A stretch of DNA of 63,079 nt from positions 1-63,079 of the forward strand of contig NZ_SDLI01000017.1 of assembly GCF_004123195.1 (NCBI RefSeq), given 5' to 3'. Position numbers and translations under genes: made by a program. Shown piece by piece: positions 34,346 through 42,385 of the stretch (the first letter of the stretch is position 1; each line of letters begins with the position of its first letter). The notes beneath the pieces are model-generated. The model worked only from the letters and a program-made list of their open reading frames with translations, was not told the origin of the DNA and made no database searches. This stretch comes from Ammoniphilus sp. CFH 90114. GTDB lineage: Bacteria; Bacillota; Bacilli; Aneurinibacillales; RAOX-1.

Positions 34346-34963
34346 TCAAGGTTTAAGAGTATCTATTTTTTTAAACTCTTGTATTTTGCTTCCATAATAA
34401 ACTTCGTTCTTTCTAAATAAAACAAACATAGTTTTATATAATACTTTTATATCTAGAAATATCGACCAATTGTCTATATACCAATTGTCTAATTTTATTT
34501 TTTCTGACCAAGTCAAATTATTCCTGCCATTCACTTGAGCCCATCCCGTTATACCTGGCTTCACTTCCAATCTTCTCATTTGAAAATCATTATATTGTTC
34601 AACTTGATATTTTAATGTTGGTCTTGGACCAACTATACTCATGTCTCCTTTAAGAATATTTATTAATTGTGGCAATTCATCTAAACTATATCGCCTAATA
34701 AACATACCAACTTTAGTAATTCTGGTATCATTTTCGCCCTTTACATTTCCAATTTGGATTTTTTCAGCACCCATCACCATTGATCTAAATTTATAGATGT
34801 AAAATAATTTACCTTTTTTACCAACTCTCTCTTGTTTAAAAAAAACAGGACCATTTGAATCTATTTTAATTGCAATTGCTATCAACACTAAAAATGGTGA
34901 TAAAAATGTTAGAACTAAGAATGAAATCGAAAAATCGATCATTTTTTTAATGAAATTCCCCAT
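34346..34963 (-). CDS. Undecaprenyl-phosphate sugar-phosphate transferase (initiating enzyme)
   Basis: The 205-residue protein has one N-terminal membrane hairpin and the catalytic core of the PglC/EpsL/WcaJ family: GPVFFKQERVGKKGKLFYIY (KFRSM), YSLDELPQLINILKGDMSIV (GPRP) and KPGITGWAQVNGRN. It places the first sugar phosphate on undecaprenyl phosphate. The short form without the extra N-terminal membrane bundle (EpsL/PglC type) usually uses UDP-bacillosamine-like amino sugars, matching capD and the aminotransferase. I chose the ATG at 34961-34963, 8 bp after AGAGG. Confidence 0.92.
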   Translation of the reverse strand: MGNFIKKMIDFSISFLVLTFLSPFLVLIAIAIKIDSNGPVFFKQERVGKKGKLFYIYKFRSMVMGAEKIQIGNVKGENDTRITKVGMFIRRYSLDELPQLINILKGDMSIVGPRPTLKYQVEQYNDFQMRRLEVKPGITGWAQVNGRNNLTWSEKIKLDNWYIDNWSIFLDIKVLYKTMFVLFRKNEVYYGSKIQEFKKIDTLKP

Positions 34964-35031
34964 AGTAAATAACCTCTTTTTCACTTTAAGTATTTGTATC
35001 TATCTAGTGATCATAGTCGAAAATAACTTCC

Positions 35032-36165
35032 TCAAATGAAATATTGTTTTTTGGGGATTTGGATATTTCCTACAATCTCCACAACCCTCTCCAAATCCCC
35101 ATCCGTCATCTTCGTATCGGACGGCAAACAAACCCCATTATCAAACAACTTCTCTGCTACATCCGTGCCCACAAAATCATATTTCTCAAAGAACGGTTGC
35201 ATATGCATCGGCTTCCAAACCGGTCTAGACTCAATATTTTCTTTTTCTAGTGCCATCATAATATCAAGCGGTCTAACCGGCCCATTCAATGTCAACGAAC
35301 TTAACCAATAATTAGGCTCATTCCACTCATTGATGGGCATAAACTTCACACCTTCAAGGGAACCTAACTCTTTCTTATAAAACTCAAATATGTACTTTTT
35401 CTTTGCAACCCTTTGTTCTAACACTTTCAGTTGACCTCTACCAATTCCAGCTACTACATTGCTCATACGATAGTTGAAGCCTAACTCGCTATGCTGATAG
35501 TGTCTAGCTTGATCTCGACTTTGAGTGGCCCAAAATCTTGCTTTGGCAATTCTCTCTTCATTATCAGAAACTAACATCCCGCCACCGGACGTGGTGATGA
35601 TTTTATTTCCATTAAAAGAAAAGATGCCATAATCTCCAAAAGACCCCGTATGCTTGCCTTTATAATAAGCACCTAAGCTCTCGGCAGCATCCTCAATTAA
35701 AGCGACATTATGCTTTTTACAAAGTTCTACGATCTTATCCATATCTGCTGATAGACCATAAAGATGGACAACGATTACTGCCTTCACATTGGGATACTTT
35801 TCAAAAGCCTGTTCCAATGCCTTAGGACACATATTCCAAGTCTCATAATTACTATCAATAAAAACAGGAACGGCATTCAGATAGATAATCGGATTCGCGG
35901 TCGCAGAGAAGGTTAACGTAGGGCAAAAAACGATATCCCCTTCTCCGACTCCTGCTGCTTTAAGAGCAAGGTGGATAGCTCCCGTACCAGAAGAAAGAGC
36001 TGCTGCGGCCTTTGAACCGACTTTAGCAGATAATTCACGTTCGAATTCATCTACATTCTTACCTAAGGGGGCAATCCAATTGGTATCAAAAGCTTCCTGT
36101 ACATACTGCATTTCATAACCCTCGTCACTCATATGGGGTGACGAAAGGAATATTCTATCGGCCAT
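35032..36165 (-). CDS. DegT/DnrJ/EryC1 PLP-dependent sugar aminotransferase (EpsN/PglE-like)
   Basis: The 377-residue protein begins MADRIFLSSPHMSDEGYEMQ and contains LSSGTGAIHLALKAAGVGEG, LIEDAAESLGAYYKGKHTGS and the PLP lysine in FSFNGNKIITTSGGGM. It should aminate the UDP-4-keto-6-deoxy-HexNAc made by CapD, giving a 4-amino sugar (bacillosamine precursor type). AGGAAGGAAG precedes the ATG. It follows galU by 19 bp. A PglD/EpsM-type acetyltransferase, the usual third enzyme, is not visible; the ATP-grasp/FemAB pair may replace acetylation. Confidence 0.92.
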   Translation of the reverse strand: MADRIFLSSPHMSDEGYEMQYVQEAFDTNWIAPLGKNVDEFERELSAKVGSKAAAALSSGTGAIHLALKAAGVGEGDIVFCPTLTFSATANPIIYLNAVPVFIDSNYETWNMCPKALEQAFEKYPNVKAVIVVHLYGLSADMDKIVELCKKHNVALIEDAAESLGAYYKGKHTGSFGDYGIFSFNGNKIITTSGGGMLVSDNEERIAKARFWATQSRDQARHYQHSELGFNYRMSNVVAGIGRGQLKVLEQRVAKKKYIFEFYKKELGSLEGVKFMPINEWNEPNYWLSSLTLNGPVRPLDIMMALEKENIESRPVWKPMHMQPFFEKYDFVGTDVAEKLFDNGVCLPSDTKMTDGDLERVVEIVGNIQIPKKQYFI

Positions 36166-36184
36166 GGTCCAAGACTTCCTTCCT

Positions 36185-37066
36185 TTAGTTCTTCGCGTAA
36201 CTCTTCTCCACAACTTCACTCAAATACCTCATGAGTTCCTCTCTCAAATCCGCTCTCCCCAACGCAAACTCCACCTGCGTCTTAATAAACCCTAACTTTT
36301 CCCCTACATCATACCTGGTCCCATCAAAATCATAAGCATAAACGGCCTCGATCTTATTTAACTCAGCAATGGCATCCGTGAGCTGGATCTCTCCACCAGC
36401 ACCAGGCTTTTGATTATCTAAGATTTCAAAAATCTTCGGACTCAAGATATACCGTCCCATAATAGCAAGATTCGAAGGAGCGACTTCCTTCTTCGGCTTT
36501 TCTACTAAGTTATTGACACTAAAGAATCGATCATGAATCTGCTTGGCATCCACGATCCCGTATCGTGAGACTTCATCATCGGGTACATGCTGCACCCCAA
36601 TCACAGACGCGCGATAACGATCATACTGCTCGAGCATTTGCTTTAAGCAAGGCTTCTCGGCTTGGACGATGTCATCCCCAAGGAGAACGGCAAACGGCTC
36701 ATTGCCGATGAACTTTCTGGCACACCAGATGGCGTGTCCTAAACCACGGGCTTCTTTTTGACGGATGTAATGAATATCAACCATTTGGGATGGTTTTTGC
36801 ACTTCATTTAATAGATCCATTTTCCCTTTTTCTAATAGATTGTGCTCGAGTTCAAAGGAATTATCGAAATGATCCTCAATGGCACGCTTGCCTTTTCCGG
36901 TTACGATAATGATATCTTCAATTCCGGATTCTACGGCTTCTTCGACAATATATTGGATAGTTGGTTTATCAACTATCGGCAACATTTCTTTCGGCATGGC
37001 TTTGGTTGCTGGTAAGAAACGGGTTCCGAGTCCCGCTGCGGGTATTATGGCTTTTCTTACTCTCAT
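36185..37066 (-). CDS. galU: UTP-glucose-1-phosphate uridylyltransferase
   Basis: The 293-residue protein has the nucleotidyltransferase signature [20 protein letters not shown] with [14 protein letters not shown] at the N-terminus, [10 protein letters not shown], and [12 protein letters not shown], as in GalU/GtaB. It makes UDP-glucose, the substrate of Ugd. The ATG at 37064-37066 is preceded by AGAGGGGAG. Its C-terminus ([10 protein letters not shown]) ends shortly before the aminotransferase gene. Confidence 0.95.
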   Translation of the reverse strand: MRVRKAIIPAAGLGTRFLPATKAMPKEMLPIVDKPTIQYIVEEAVESGIEDIIIVTGKGKRAIEDHFDNSFELEHNLLEKGKMDLLNEVQKPSQMVDIHYIRQKEARGLGHAIWCARKFIGNEPFAVLLGDDIVQAEKPCLKQMLEQYDRYRASVIGVQHVPDDEVSRYGIVDAKQIHDRFFSVNNLVEKPKKEVAPSNLAIMGRYILSPKIFEILDNQKPGAGGEIQLTDAIAELNKIEAVYAYDFDGTRYDVGEKLGFIKTQVEFALGRADLREELMRYLSEVVEKSYAKN

Positions 37067-37091
37067 AATGTTTGACTCCCCTCTAATCTCT

Positions 37092-38915
37092 TTATTTCGC
37101 TAGGGAAACTAACTTCTTGGCTTCCACTCGATTATTTGCTAAGTCCAATAATCGTTTCCTCAACACTTGGGTATCCATATCGACATTCTCAATGATCTCA
37201 TAAATTTCATGAATATATAAGTTTGAAGTCTTTCCAATATAGATCTTCGGATACACCTGATGATCATGGACTTCGTTTTCATTCAATAGTTCTTCAAACA
37301 GCTTCTCGCCTGGACGAATCCCGCTAAAGTGAATGGGAATCTCATCCTCGGTATAACCGGATAGACGAATTAAATTTCTGGCCAAATCGACGATTTTCAC
37401 GGGCTCGCCCATATCCAATACGAAGATCTCTCCGCCTTCGGCGAGAGCCCCGGCTTGGAGAACGAGTCGAGAGGCTTCCGGGATGGTCATGAAGTAGCGC
37501 TTCATCTCGGGATCGGTGACGGTGACTGGTCCGCCTTTTTTGATTTGTTCTTTAAACAACGGAATGACGCTTCCTCGACTGCCTAATACATTCCCGAATC
37601 TTACGGCGACAAAACGCGTATCACTTCGTTTATCGAGATCCTGAATAATCATCTCGGCCAATCGTTTCGTCGAACCCATGACATTGGTCGGGTTCACGGC
37701 TTTATCCGTGGAGATCATGACAAAGGTTTCAACGTGATGTACATCCGCGGCATCCGCGACATTTTTCGTTCCGATGATGTTGTTCTTCACAGCTTCTTCC
37801 GGATTACGCTCCATTAGCGGAACGTGCTTATGCGCAGCGGCATGAAATACGACATGAGGCTGGTGTTTCCCCATGATGTGAAACATCTTTTCTCGATCTT
37901 GGACATCGGCAATTTCGGTTATGTATTCTACGTCGTTGACGTTATTGGCCTTTAACTCCAATTCAATGGAATGAATGCTGTTTTCTCCATGTCCAAGCAA
38001 AATTAAGGTTCTCGGTTTGAATTTCGATACCTGACGACAGACCTCAGATCCAATGGATCCCCCGGCTCCGGTAACGAGGATAACATTCCCGGTGAGGTAT
38101 TCAGCTATCGAATCTGAATCGAGCTGCACGGGTTCTCTTCCAAGTAAATCTTCGACCTGGACATCCCGGAAATCACTCACAGCGACTTTCCCGGTCATAA
38201 GGTCTTCAATCATCGGAACAATTTGGGTTTTGGCGCGGGTTTTATTGGCTTCCCCCACGATCAGATTCAATTCTTTTTTATTTAAAGAAGGAATGGCAAT
38301 GATGATATTATCGACTTCCAACTCTTTCACTACGGTTTCGATCTGTTCCCGTCCACCCATGACTGGTAGACCCAAGATCTCAAGTTTATGTTTGGTAGGG
38401 TCATCATCTATAAAAGCGACCGGATAAAGCTCGGCGTTCGGATTTTGCTTCAGCTGTCTGGCGATCATCGTCCCCGCTGCACCGGCTCCGACGATCAGAG
38501 CTCTCTTTTTGTGACTGTTATCCACTTTGGACACATGACTATCTCGATACAATCTCCAAGAAAAACGAACGCCACCGATGAAGATGATATGCATCATCCA
38601 AGTGATGATCATGGCCCGATAGTACAACTCTTGAACGAGAGCAAATTGTACAAGGAGCGCAATCAAAATGGAAAACGTAACACCCTTAAAGACGGATATC
38701 AGCTCCCCCACACTCGCATACTTCCATACACGCTTATATAACTTGTAGCGACTAGCAAAATAATGATGACTGAAAAATAAGACCAAAGAACTGACGGCAA
38801 TCACGAGCCCCGGCCTCTCTTTTGGCACCAGGATATAATGGCTCACATAGATCGAGCTGAGGACGATGATCGAATCAATCAAGATCAACGTTAGTAACCG
38901 CTTTTGGTAGGTCAA
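37092..38915 (-). CDS. Membrane UDP-GlcNAc 4,6-dehydratase (CapD/EpsC/PglF family)
   Basis: The 607-residue protein has four N-terminal membrane segments (residues about 5-115), a CoA-binding-like Rossmann domain ([17 protein letters not shown], about 130-250) and a catalytic SDR domain with [14 protein letters not shown] and the [20 protein letters not shown] (M-x3-K) motif near 395-415. It makes UDP-4-keto-6-deoxy-HexNAc. I place the start at the TTG at 38913-38915, 9 bp after GGAGG, giving [16 protein letters not shown]; the GTG six codons upstream overlaps the ribosome binding site. Upstream lies the EAR-like RNA. Confidence 0.93.
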   Translation of the reverse strand: MTYQKRLLTLILIDSIIVLSSIYVSHYILVPKERPGLVIAVSSLVLFFSHHYFASRYKLYKRVWKYASVGELISVFKGVTFSILIALLVQFALVQELYYRAMIITWMMHIIFIGGVRFSWRLYRDSHVSKVDNSHKKRALIVGAGAAGTMIARQLKQNPNAELYPVAFIDDDPTKHKLEILGLPVMGGREQIETVVKELEVDNIIIAIPSLNKKELNLIVGEANKTRAKTQIVPMIEDLMTGKVAVSDFRDVQVEDLLGREPVQLDSDSIAEYLTGNVILVTGAGGSIGSEVCRQVSKFKPRTLILLGHGENSIHSIELELKANNVNDVEYITEIADVQDREKMFHIMGKHQPHVVFHAAAHKHVPLMERNPEEAVKNNIIGTKNVADAADVHHVETFVMISTDKAVNPTNVMGSTKRLAEMIIQDLDKRSDTRFVAVRFGNVLGSRGSVIPLFKEQIKKGGPVTVTDPEMKRYFMTIPEASRLVLQAGALAEGGEIFVLDMGEPVKIVDLARNLIRLSGYTEDEIPIHFSGIRPGEKLFEELLNENEVHDHQVYPKIYIGKTSNLYIHEIYEIIENVDMDTQVLRKRLLDLANNRVEAKKLVSLAK

Positions 38916-39171
38916 GGCAACCTGCCTCCTCACTGGGTGTTTTATGTCTGTTTTTAGATAATTATGTATTATTTGTATAATATTTCACAAAAGTAAAAAG
39001 GATAAATCCTCTTCCAAAAGGAGTAACCTTTACTCTCTTGGGAAGAAAATCCATCCTCGTGAAACTTGGCATGGAGCTCTCTGACTTGCTTCATCCTTAT
39101 ATATGTTGTATATTAAACAATCAAGAAAGCACTTTCACAACTTGTCTTTACCTTTAAAAGATAAATATTAA

Positions 39172-39292
39172 AGAATATCGGGCATCGAACCCGCCCTCAC
39201 ACCACACCACCGACCAGTCAGGTCTAAGGAGATCTTCTCCCACAGCGCAGCCGAGTGCCTACATCGATAAAGGATAGTAGACATTACCTCAC
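39172..39292 (-). ncRNA. epsC/EAR-like RNA element between ywqE and capD
   Basis: The 374-bp gap before capD contains on the minus strand a densely structured, GC-richer block: GTAGGCACTCGGCTGC, the hairpin GGGAGAAGATCTCC, ACCTGACTGGT, and the terminal hairpin GGGCGGGTTCGATGCCC (39180-39196), about 200-260 bp ahead of the capD start. Position and general pattern match the EAR (epsC motif) RNA of Bacillales, which lies just upstream of the epsC-type gene and promotes processive antitermination through long eps operons. A locus of over 20 kb would need such a device. I identified it by memory of the motif and context, not by a covariance model. Confidence 0.55.
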
Positions 39293-39308
39293 TTGCTTCA
39301 GCAAGCAT

Positions 39309-40073
39309 CTAAAATAATCCTAAGAACTTCTTCCTGATCTTTTCCGGGGTATGAACCTGACACTCTTTACCTGTGATGATCTTCTTCGCGGAATCCTGAA
39401 ACCAGTCTACATATTCTTGGCCGAACTTCGCTTTCACCGTTTCATAGGCTTCACTTAAGATGACACCCCGACTTCCGGTATTGTGGGCATCCGAAGCAAT
39501 GAAGTGCACTAAATGATGGTTTATCATATCAAAGCAACTCTTCTGAATCTTCTTTCCGAACTTCCCGGTTACACTAGCAGCGGTAAGCTGAGATAAGGCT
39601 CCTTGCTTGACCAATCGATAGAGTAGATTCGGGTTTTCTCTCATTTCCTTATTGCGTTCCGGATGTGGAATGATCGGTATGTATCCAGCCAGTTGAATCT
39701 GGAAGATGAGCTTCTCCAGATATCTAGGTACATGGTCATGAGGCAATTCTAAAAGAATATGTCGATGCTGGTCATTGAAGCTAAGCAATTGATTATTCTT
39801 TAAATCTTCCGGCACTTCTCCGTACACATGAATCTCCATTCCAGGAAGAAGGGTTAGAGGAATCTGGTGCTCTTTTAGTAAGGCATTCGCTTCTTCAAGT
39901 CGCTGGATGATCTTCTCCGGCGGATTCGTATACACATGATCCAGATGGTGAGGTGTCGCCACCACGGTCGTAATCCCATCAGCAACGGCTTGTTTGGCCA
40001 TCGCCATCATATCTTCCGGATTCTGGGCTCCATCATCCAAGCCGAACAGGATGTGGGAATGAACATCAATCAT
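39309..40073 (-). CDS. CpsB/YwqE-type PHP tyrosine phosphatase
   Basis: The 254-residue protein has the PHP metal-binding pattern: MIDVHSHILFGLDDGAQN at the start, VVATPHHLDHVY, LPGMEIHVYGE, IPHPERN and HFIASDAHNTGSRG near the end. These manganese-dependent phosphatases remove phosphate from the tyrosine cluster of the partner kinase and from targets such as Ugd. AGGAGGAAAG lies upstream of the ATG. It follows the kinase gene by about 130 bp. Confidence 0.93.
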   Translation of the reverse strand: MIDVHSHILFGLDDGAQNPEDMMAMAKQAVADGITTVVATPHHLDHVYTNPPEKIIQRLEEANALLKEHQIPLTLLPGMEIHVYGEVPEDLKNNQLLSFNDQHRHILLELPHDHVPRYLEKLIFQIQLAGYIPIIPHPERNKEMRENPNLLYRLVKQGALSQLTAASVTGKFGKKIQKSCFDMINHHLVHFIASDAHNTGSRGVILSEAYETVKAKFGQEYVDWFQDSAKKIITGKECQVHTPEKIRKKFLGLF

Positions 40074-40201
40074 AGACTTTCCTCCTAGAACATAAGTCCT
40101 ATTGTCTAGAAAATATCACAGTTAAACGAAAGTTTCAATAGATTCCTATATATTCAATATAATGGGAAATCTATTTAAGGAGGAGAGTAGAGATCAACCC
40201 T

Positions 40202-40900
40202 CTACTTCTTCGCTCCATAATAATAGTAATAGTAGCTGTCCCCTTTGATCTGCTTGTTGTTCAGAACAACCCCAAGGATATTGGCTTTCGCATTTTCAAG
40301 CTGTTGTTTGGCCTTCACCGCAATCTCGCGGTTGGTCATACCCGAATTCACGACGAGGATCACACCGTCCACTTTGGAAGCCAGGATCTGAGCATCGGCT
40401 ACCGCGATTAACGGTGGTGTATCAATGAGGATCTGATCATACTGGACACTTAACTCCTCTAGGAGTCTAGTCATGACCTTAGAATTCAGCATCTCGGCTG
40501 GATTCGGCGGAATCGGACCCGAGCTCATCACATCCAGATTCGGTGCTTCGGTCGCTTGAATGACATCTTCTAGTCGATCTTGTCCCGCTAAATAGGTGGT
40601 CAACCCTTGACGATTCGCCAGGTCAAACGTATGGTGAACCGTGGGTTTACGCAAGTCGGCATCAATTAAGAGAGTCCGCTTCTCGGATTGAGCCATCACG
40701 ACTGCCAGGTTCGCTACGGTGGTGGATTTCCCTTCCGATGGACCGGTACTCGTGACCATTATGGTCTTCAACTCGCGATCAATCCCGGCAAATTGAATAT
40801 TGGTTCGTAGCGTCTTATAGGCTTCCGAGATCGGAGACTTCGGCTTCTCCATTGTAATGAGATTTCGCTTTTGACTTTGAAGTGGCTTCTTCTTAAACAT
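40202..40900 (-). CDS. BY-type tyrosine kinase (CpsD/YwqD family)
   Basis: The 232-residue protein has Walker A (VTSTGPSEGKSTTVANLA at about 50-67), Walker A' (TLLIDADLRKP), Walker B (ILIDTPPLIAV) and a C-terminal tyrosine cluster SYYYYYYG for autophosphorylation. It is the cytoplasmic kinase half of the chain-length control complex and is activated by the YwqC-type membrane partner, whose gene overlaps it by 8 bp. The ATG follows GTAGGAGGG. Confidence 0.95.
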   Translation of the reverse strand: MFKKKPLQSQKRNLITMEKPKSPISEAYKTLRTNIQFAGIDRELKTIMVTSTGPSEGKSTTVANLAVVMAQSEKRTLLIDADLRKPTVHHTFDLANRQGLTTYLAGQDRLEDVIQATEAPNLDVMSSGPIPPNPAEMLNSKVMTRLLEELSVQYDQILIDTPPLIAVADAQILASKVDGVILVVNSGMTNREIAVKAKQQLENAKANILGVVLNNKQIKGDSYYYYYYGAKK

Positions 40901-41642
40901 GGAGTTGCTTCCCTCCTACCTTGGCTTCAGCGGCTCCTCTGTCCCGCTCCTCTTCTAGCTCATCCATGGTCGCAATGCTTCCTAATACCGATAAGCCAAG
41001 GATGCGTTCGATGTCTTGTTCACTCTTTAGGGTGTTATCGAGGTACTCTAGTAAAAACACAATTCCAACCGCTGTCATTAAACCAACCACAAATGCAATC
41101 ACCATATTCAGGAAGGGTTTAGGCTTGACAGGGCTATAGGTTTCCTGAGACTTGGCTTCGGCCAAGATCTGGACATTGTCGACGTTCATAATGGTTTGGA
41201 TTTCGGTTTGGAAGGTACTGGCTATGCCATTGGCTATCAGTATCGCCTTCTCCGGATCAGGATCACTGACCGTAATCGACATGACCTGTGAATTTTGTAC
41301 CGCGTTGACCTTGATCTTATTGCTAAGCTGACCCGCGGTCATCTCAAGACCCATGTTCTCAATCGCTTTTTCCAACACTCTTGGGCTCTTAATAATGACA
41401 TTATAAGTTTCGATTAATTTCAAATTGGATTGGATATCACTAAAGTTCGGAACCAACATCTCACTCTGGCTTTCTTTCTTATTGACAAGCAGCTGGGTGG
41501 ATGCTTCATAAATGGGTGTAATCACAAAGAAACTGACTAGTCCACTCGTCACGGTCGCCATTAAGGTTACCAAAATAATGATGACAAAACGTTTCTTTAT
41601 GATTTCTACTATCTCTCTTAAATCAATCGTTGTTTCTTCCAT
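40893..41642 (-). CDS. Wzz/YwqC-type chain-length regulator and kinase modulator
   Basis: The 249-residue protein has two membrane segments (FVIIILVTLMATVTSGLVSF at about 17-36 and FLNMVIAFVVGLMTAVGIVF at about 177-196) flanking an extracellular Wzz domain. The short cytoplasmic C-terminus binds and stimulates the kinase. The start MEETTIDLREIVEI at 41640-41642 is preferred over a codon five residues upstream, because family homology begins here. It is the first gene of the exopolysaccharide operon. Confidence 0.92.
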   Translation of the reverse strand: MEETTIDLREIVEIIKKRFVIIILVTLMATVTSGLVSFFVITPIYEASTQLLVNKKESQSEMLVPNFSDIQSNLKLIETYNVIIKSPRVLEKAIENMGLEMTAGQLSNKIKVNAVQNSQVMSITVSDPDPEKAILIANGIASTFQTEIQTIMNVDNVQILAEAKSQETYSPVKPKPFLNMVIAFVVGLMTAVGIVFLLEYLDNTLKSEQDIERILGLSVLGSIATMDELEEERDRGAAEAKVGGKQLHV

Positions 41643-41824
41643 TAGTATCTCCTTCATATCGAGTATTTTCTATGTATTCTCATTGATTACTTACATTATA
41701 CGACAGGAATGGACATTATACACTACTTTCCTCCTAGATTCCCTACGAGGTATTTCATGGAACGATATCAATATACCATAGGATAGTCCTAAAAAGTAAC
41801 TATTGTGTTCGACATTTTTCGCTA

Positions 41825-41852
41825 ATTATCCGCGATTAACTTAGTTTTTCAA
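41825..41852 (-). promoter_or_regulatory. Candidate promoter of the exopolysaccharide operon
   Basis: On the minus strand TTGAAA (41852-41847) and GATAAT (41830-41825) are 16 bp apart, about 180 bp upstream of the ywqC-type start. The 5' leader would be long. Another TATAAT (in TTCGTTATAATG, about 41890-41895) lies further upstream. Confidence 0.4.
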
Positions 41853-42049
41853 CACAGATTTTACTATTTTTGACAACAAAAACATTATAACGAATAGAAC
41901 CAAAGTATACCAGCAAAATTATCCGGTTCTAGGACAATAGGCACAGGTTAGGTAAATTGTGGTTAAAGGTGCTGGCGATTGAACTAAGGAAGCCAGCGGG
42001 ATATGTTTCTATTACTAGAATTATAGGGTCTGAATTAAACAAAAATGAA

Positions 42050-42365
42050 AACAGGGGTCAGACCCGCCATAACCGAACCGGATGGGGAGTCAGACCCCTG
42101 TTTTTTTTAGGAGATAAGACGAGGTGACTATAAGCAAAGGGGTCAGACCCCTTTGAGTCATCCTATATGGTTAAGGCTGGCCTGTTTTTTTATCCAACAG
42201 CAGGCTAAGATTTTTCAATTATAAGAATGGGGTGTGCCCCCATTCTCCCCAAATCAAAGAGGTCAGACCCCAAAAAATTCGTGGGAGTCTGACCCCGGCT
42301 TTTTACTCAACAGCAAGCTAGCTTTCCTACCTTTTAAAAGAATGGAGTCTGACCCCATTCTCCCC
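42050..42365. repeat. Cluster of GGGGTCAGACCCC palindromes / bidirectional terminators
   Basis: At least six copies or variants occur in about 310 bp. They include CAGGGGTCAGACCC paired with GGGGAGTCAGACCCCTG and followed by eight T (42050-42108), the perfect palindrome AAAGGGGTCAGACCCCTTT (42136-42154), AATGGGGTGTGCCCCCATT, GAGGTCAGACCCC, GAGTCTGACCCC and AATGGAGTCTGACCCCATT. The core is the same as the centre of the modular repeats at 17-21 kb. They separate the SLH gene from the exopolysaccharide operon and probably act as transcription barriers. Confidence 0.75.
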
Positions 42366-42385
42366 CCTTTCTCCTTTTAAGTCTA

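Noticed and set aside
39180-39196. GGGCGGGTTCGATGCCC resembles a tRNA T-arm (GGTTCGA loop).
   Set aside because: No acceptor stem, D-arm or anticodon arm can be formed around it on either strand; the context fits the epsC/EAR RNA better.
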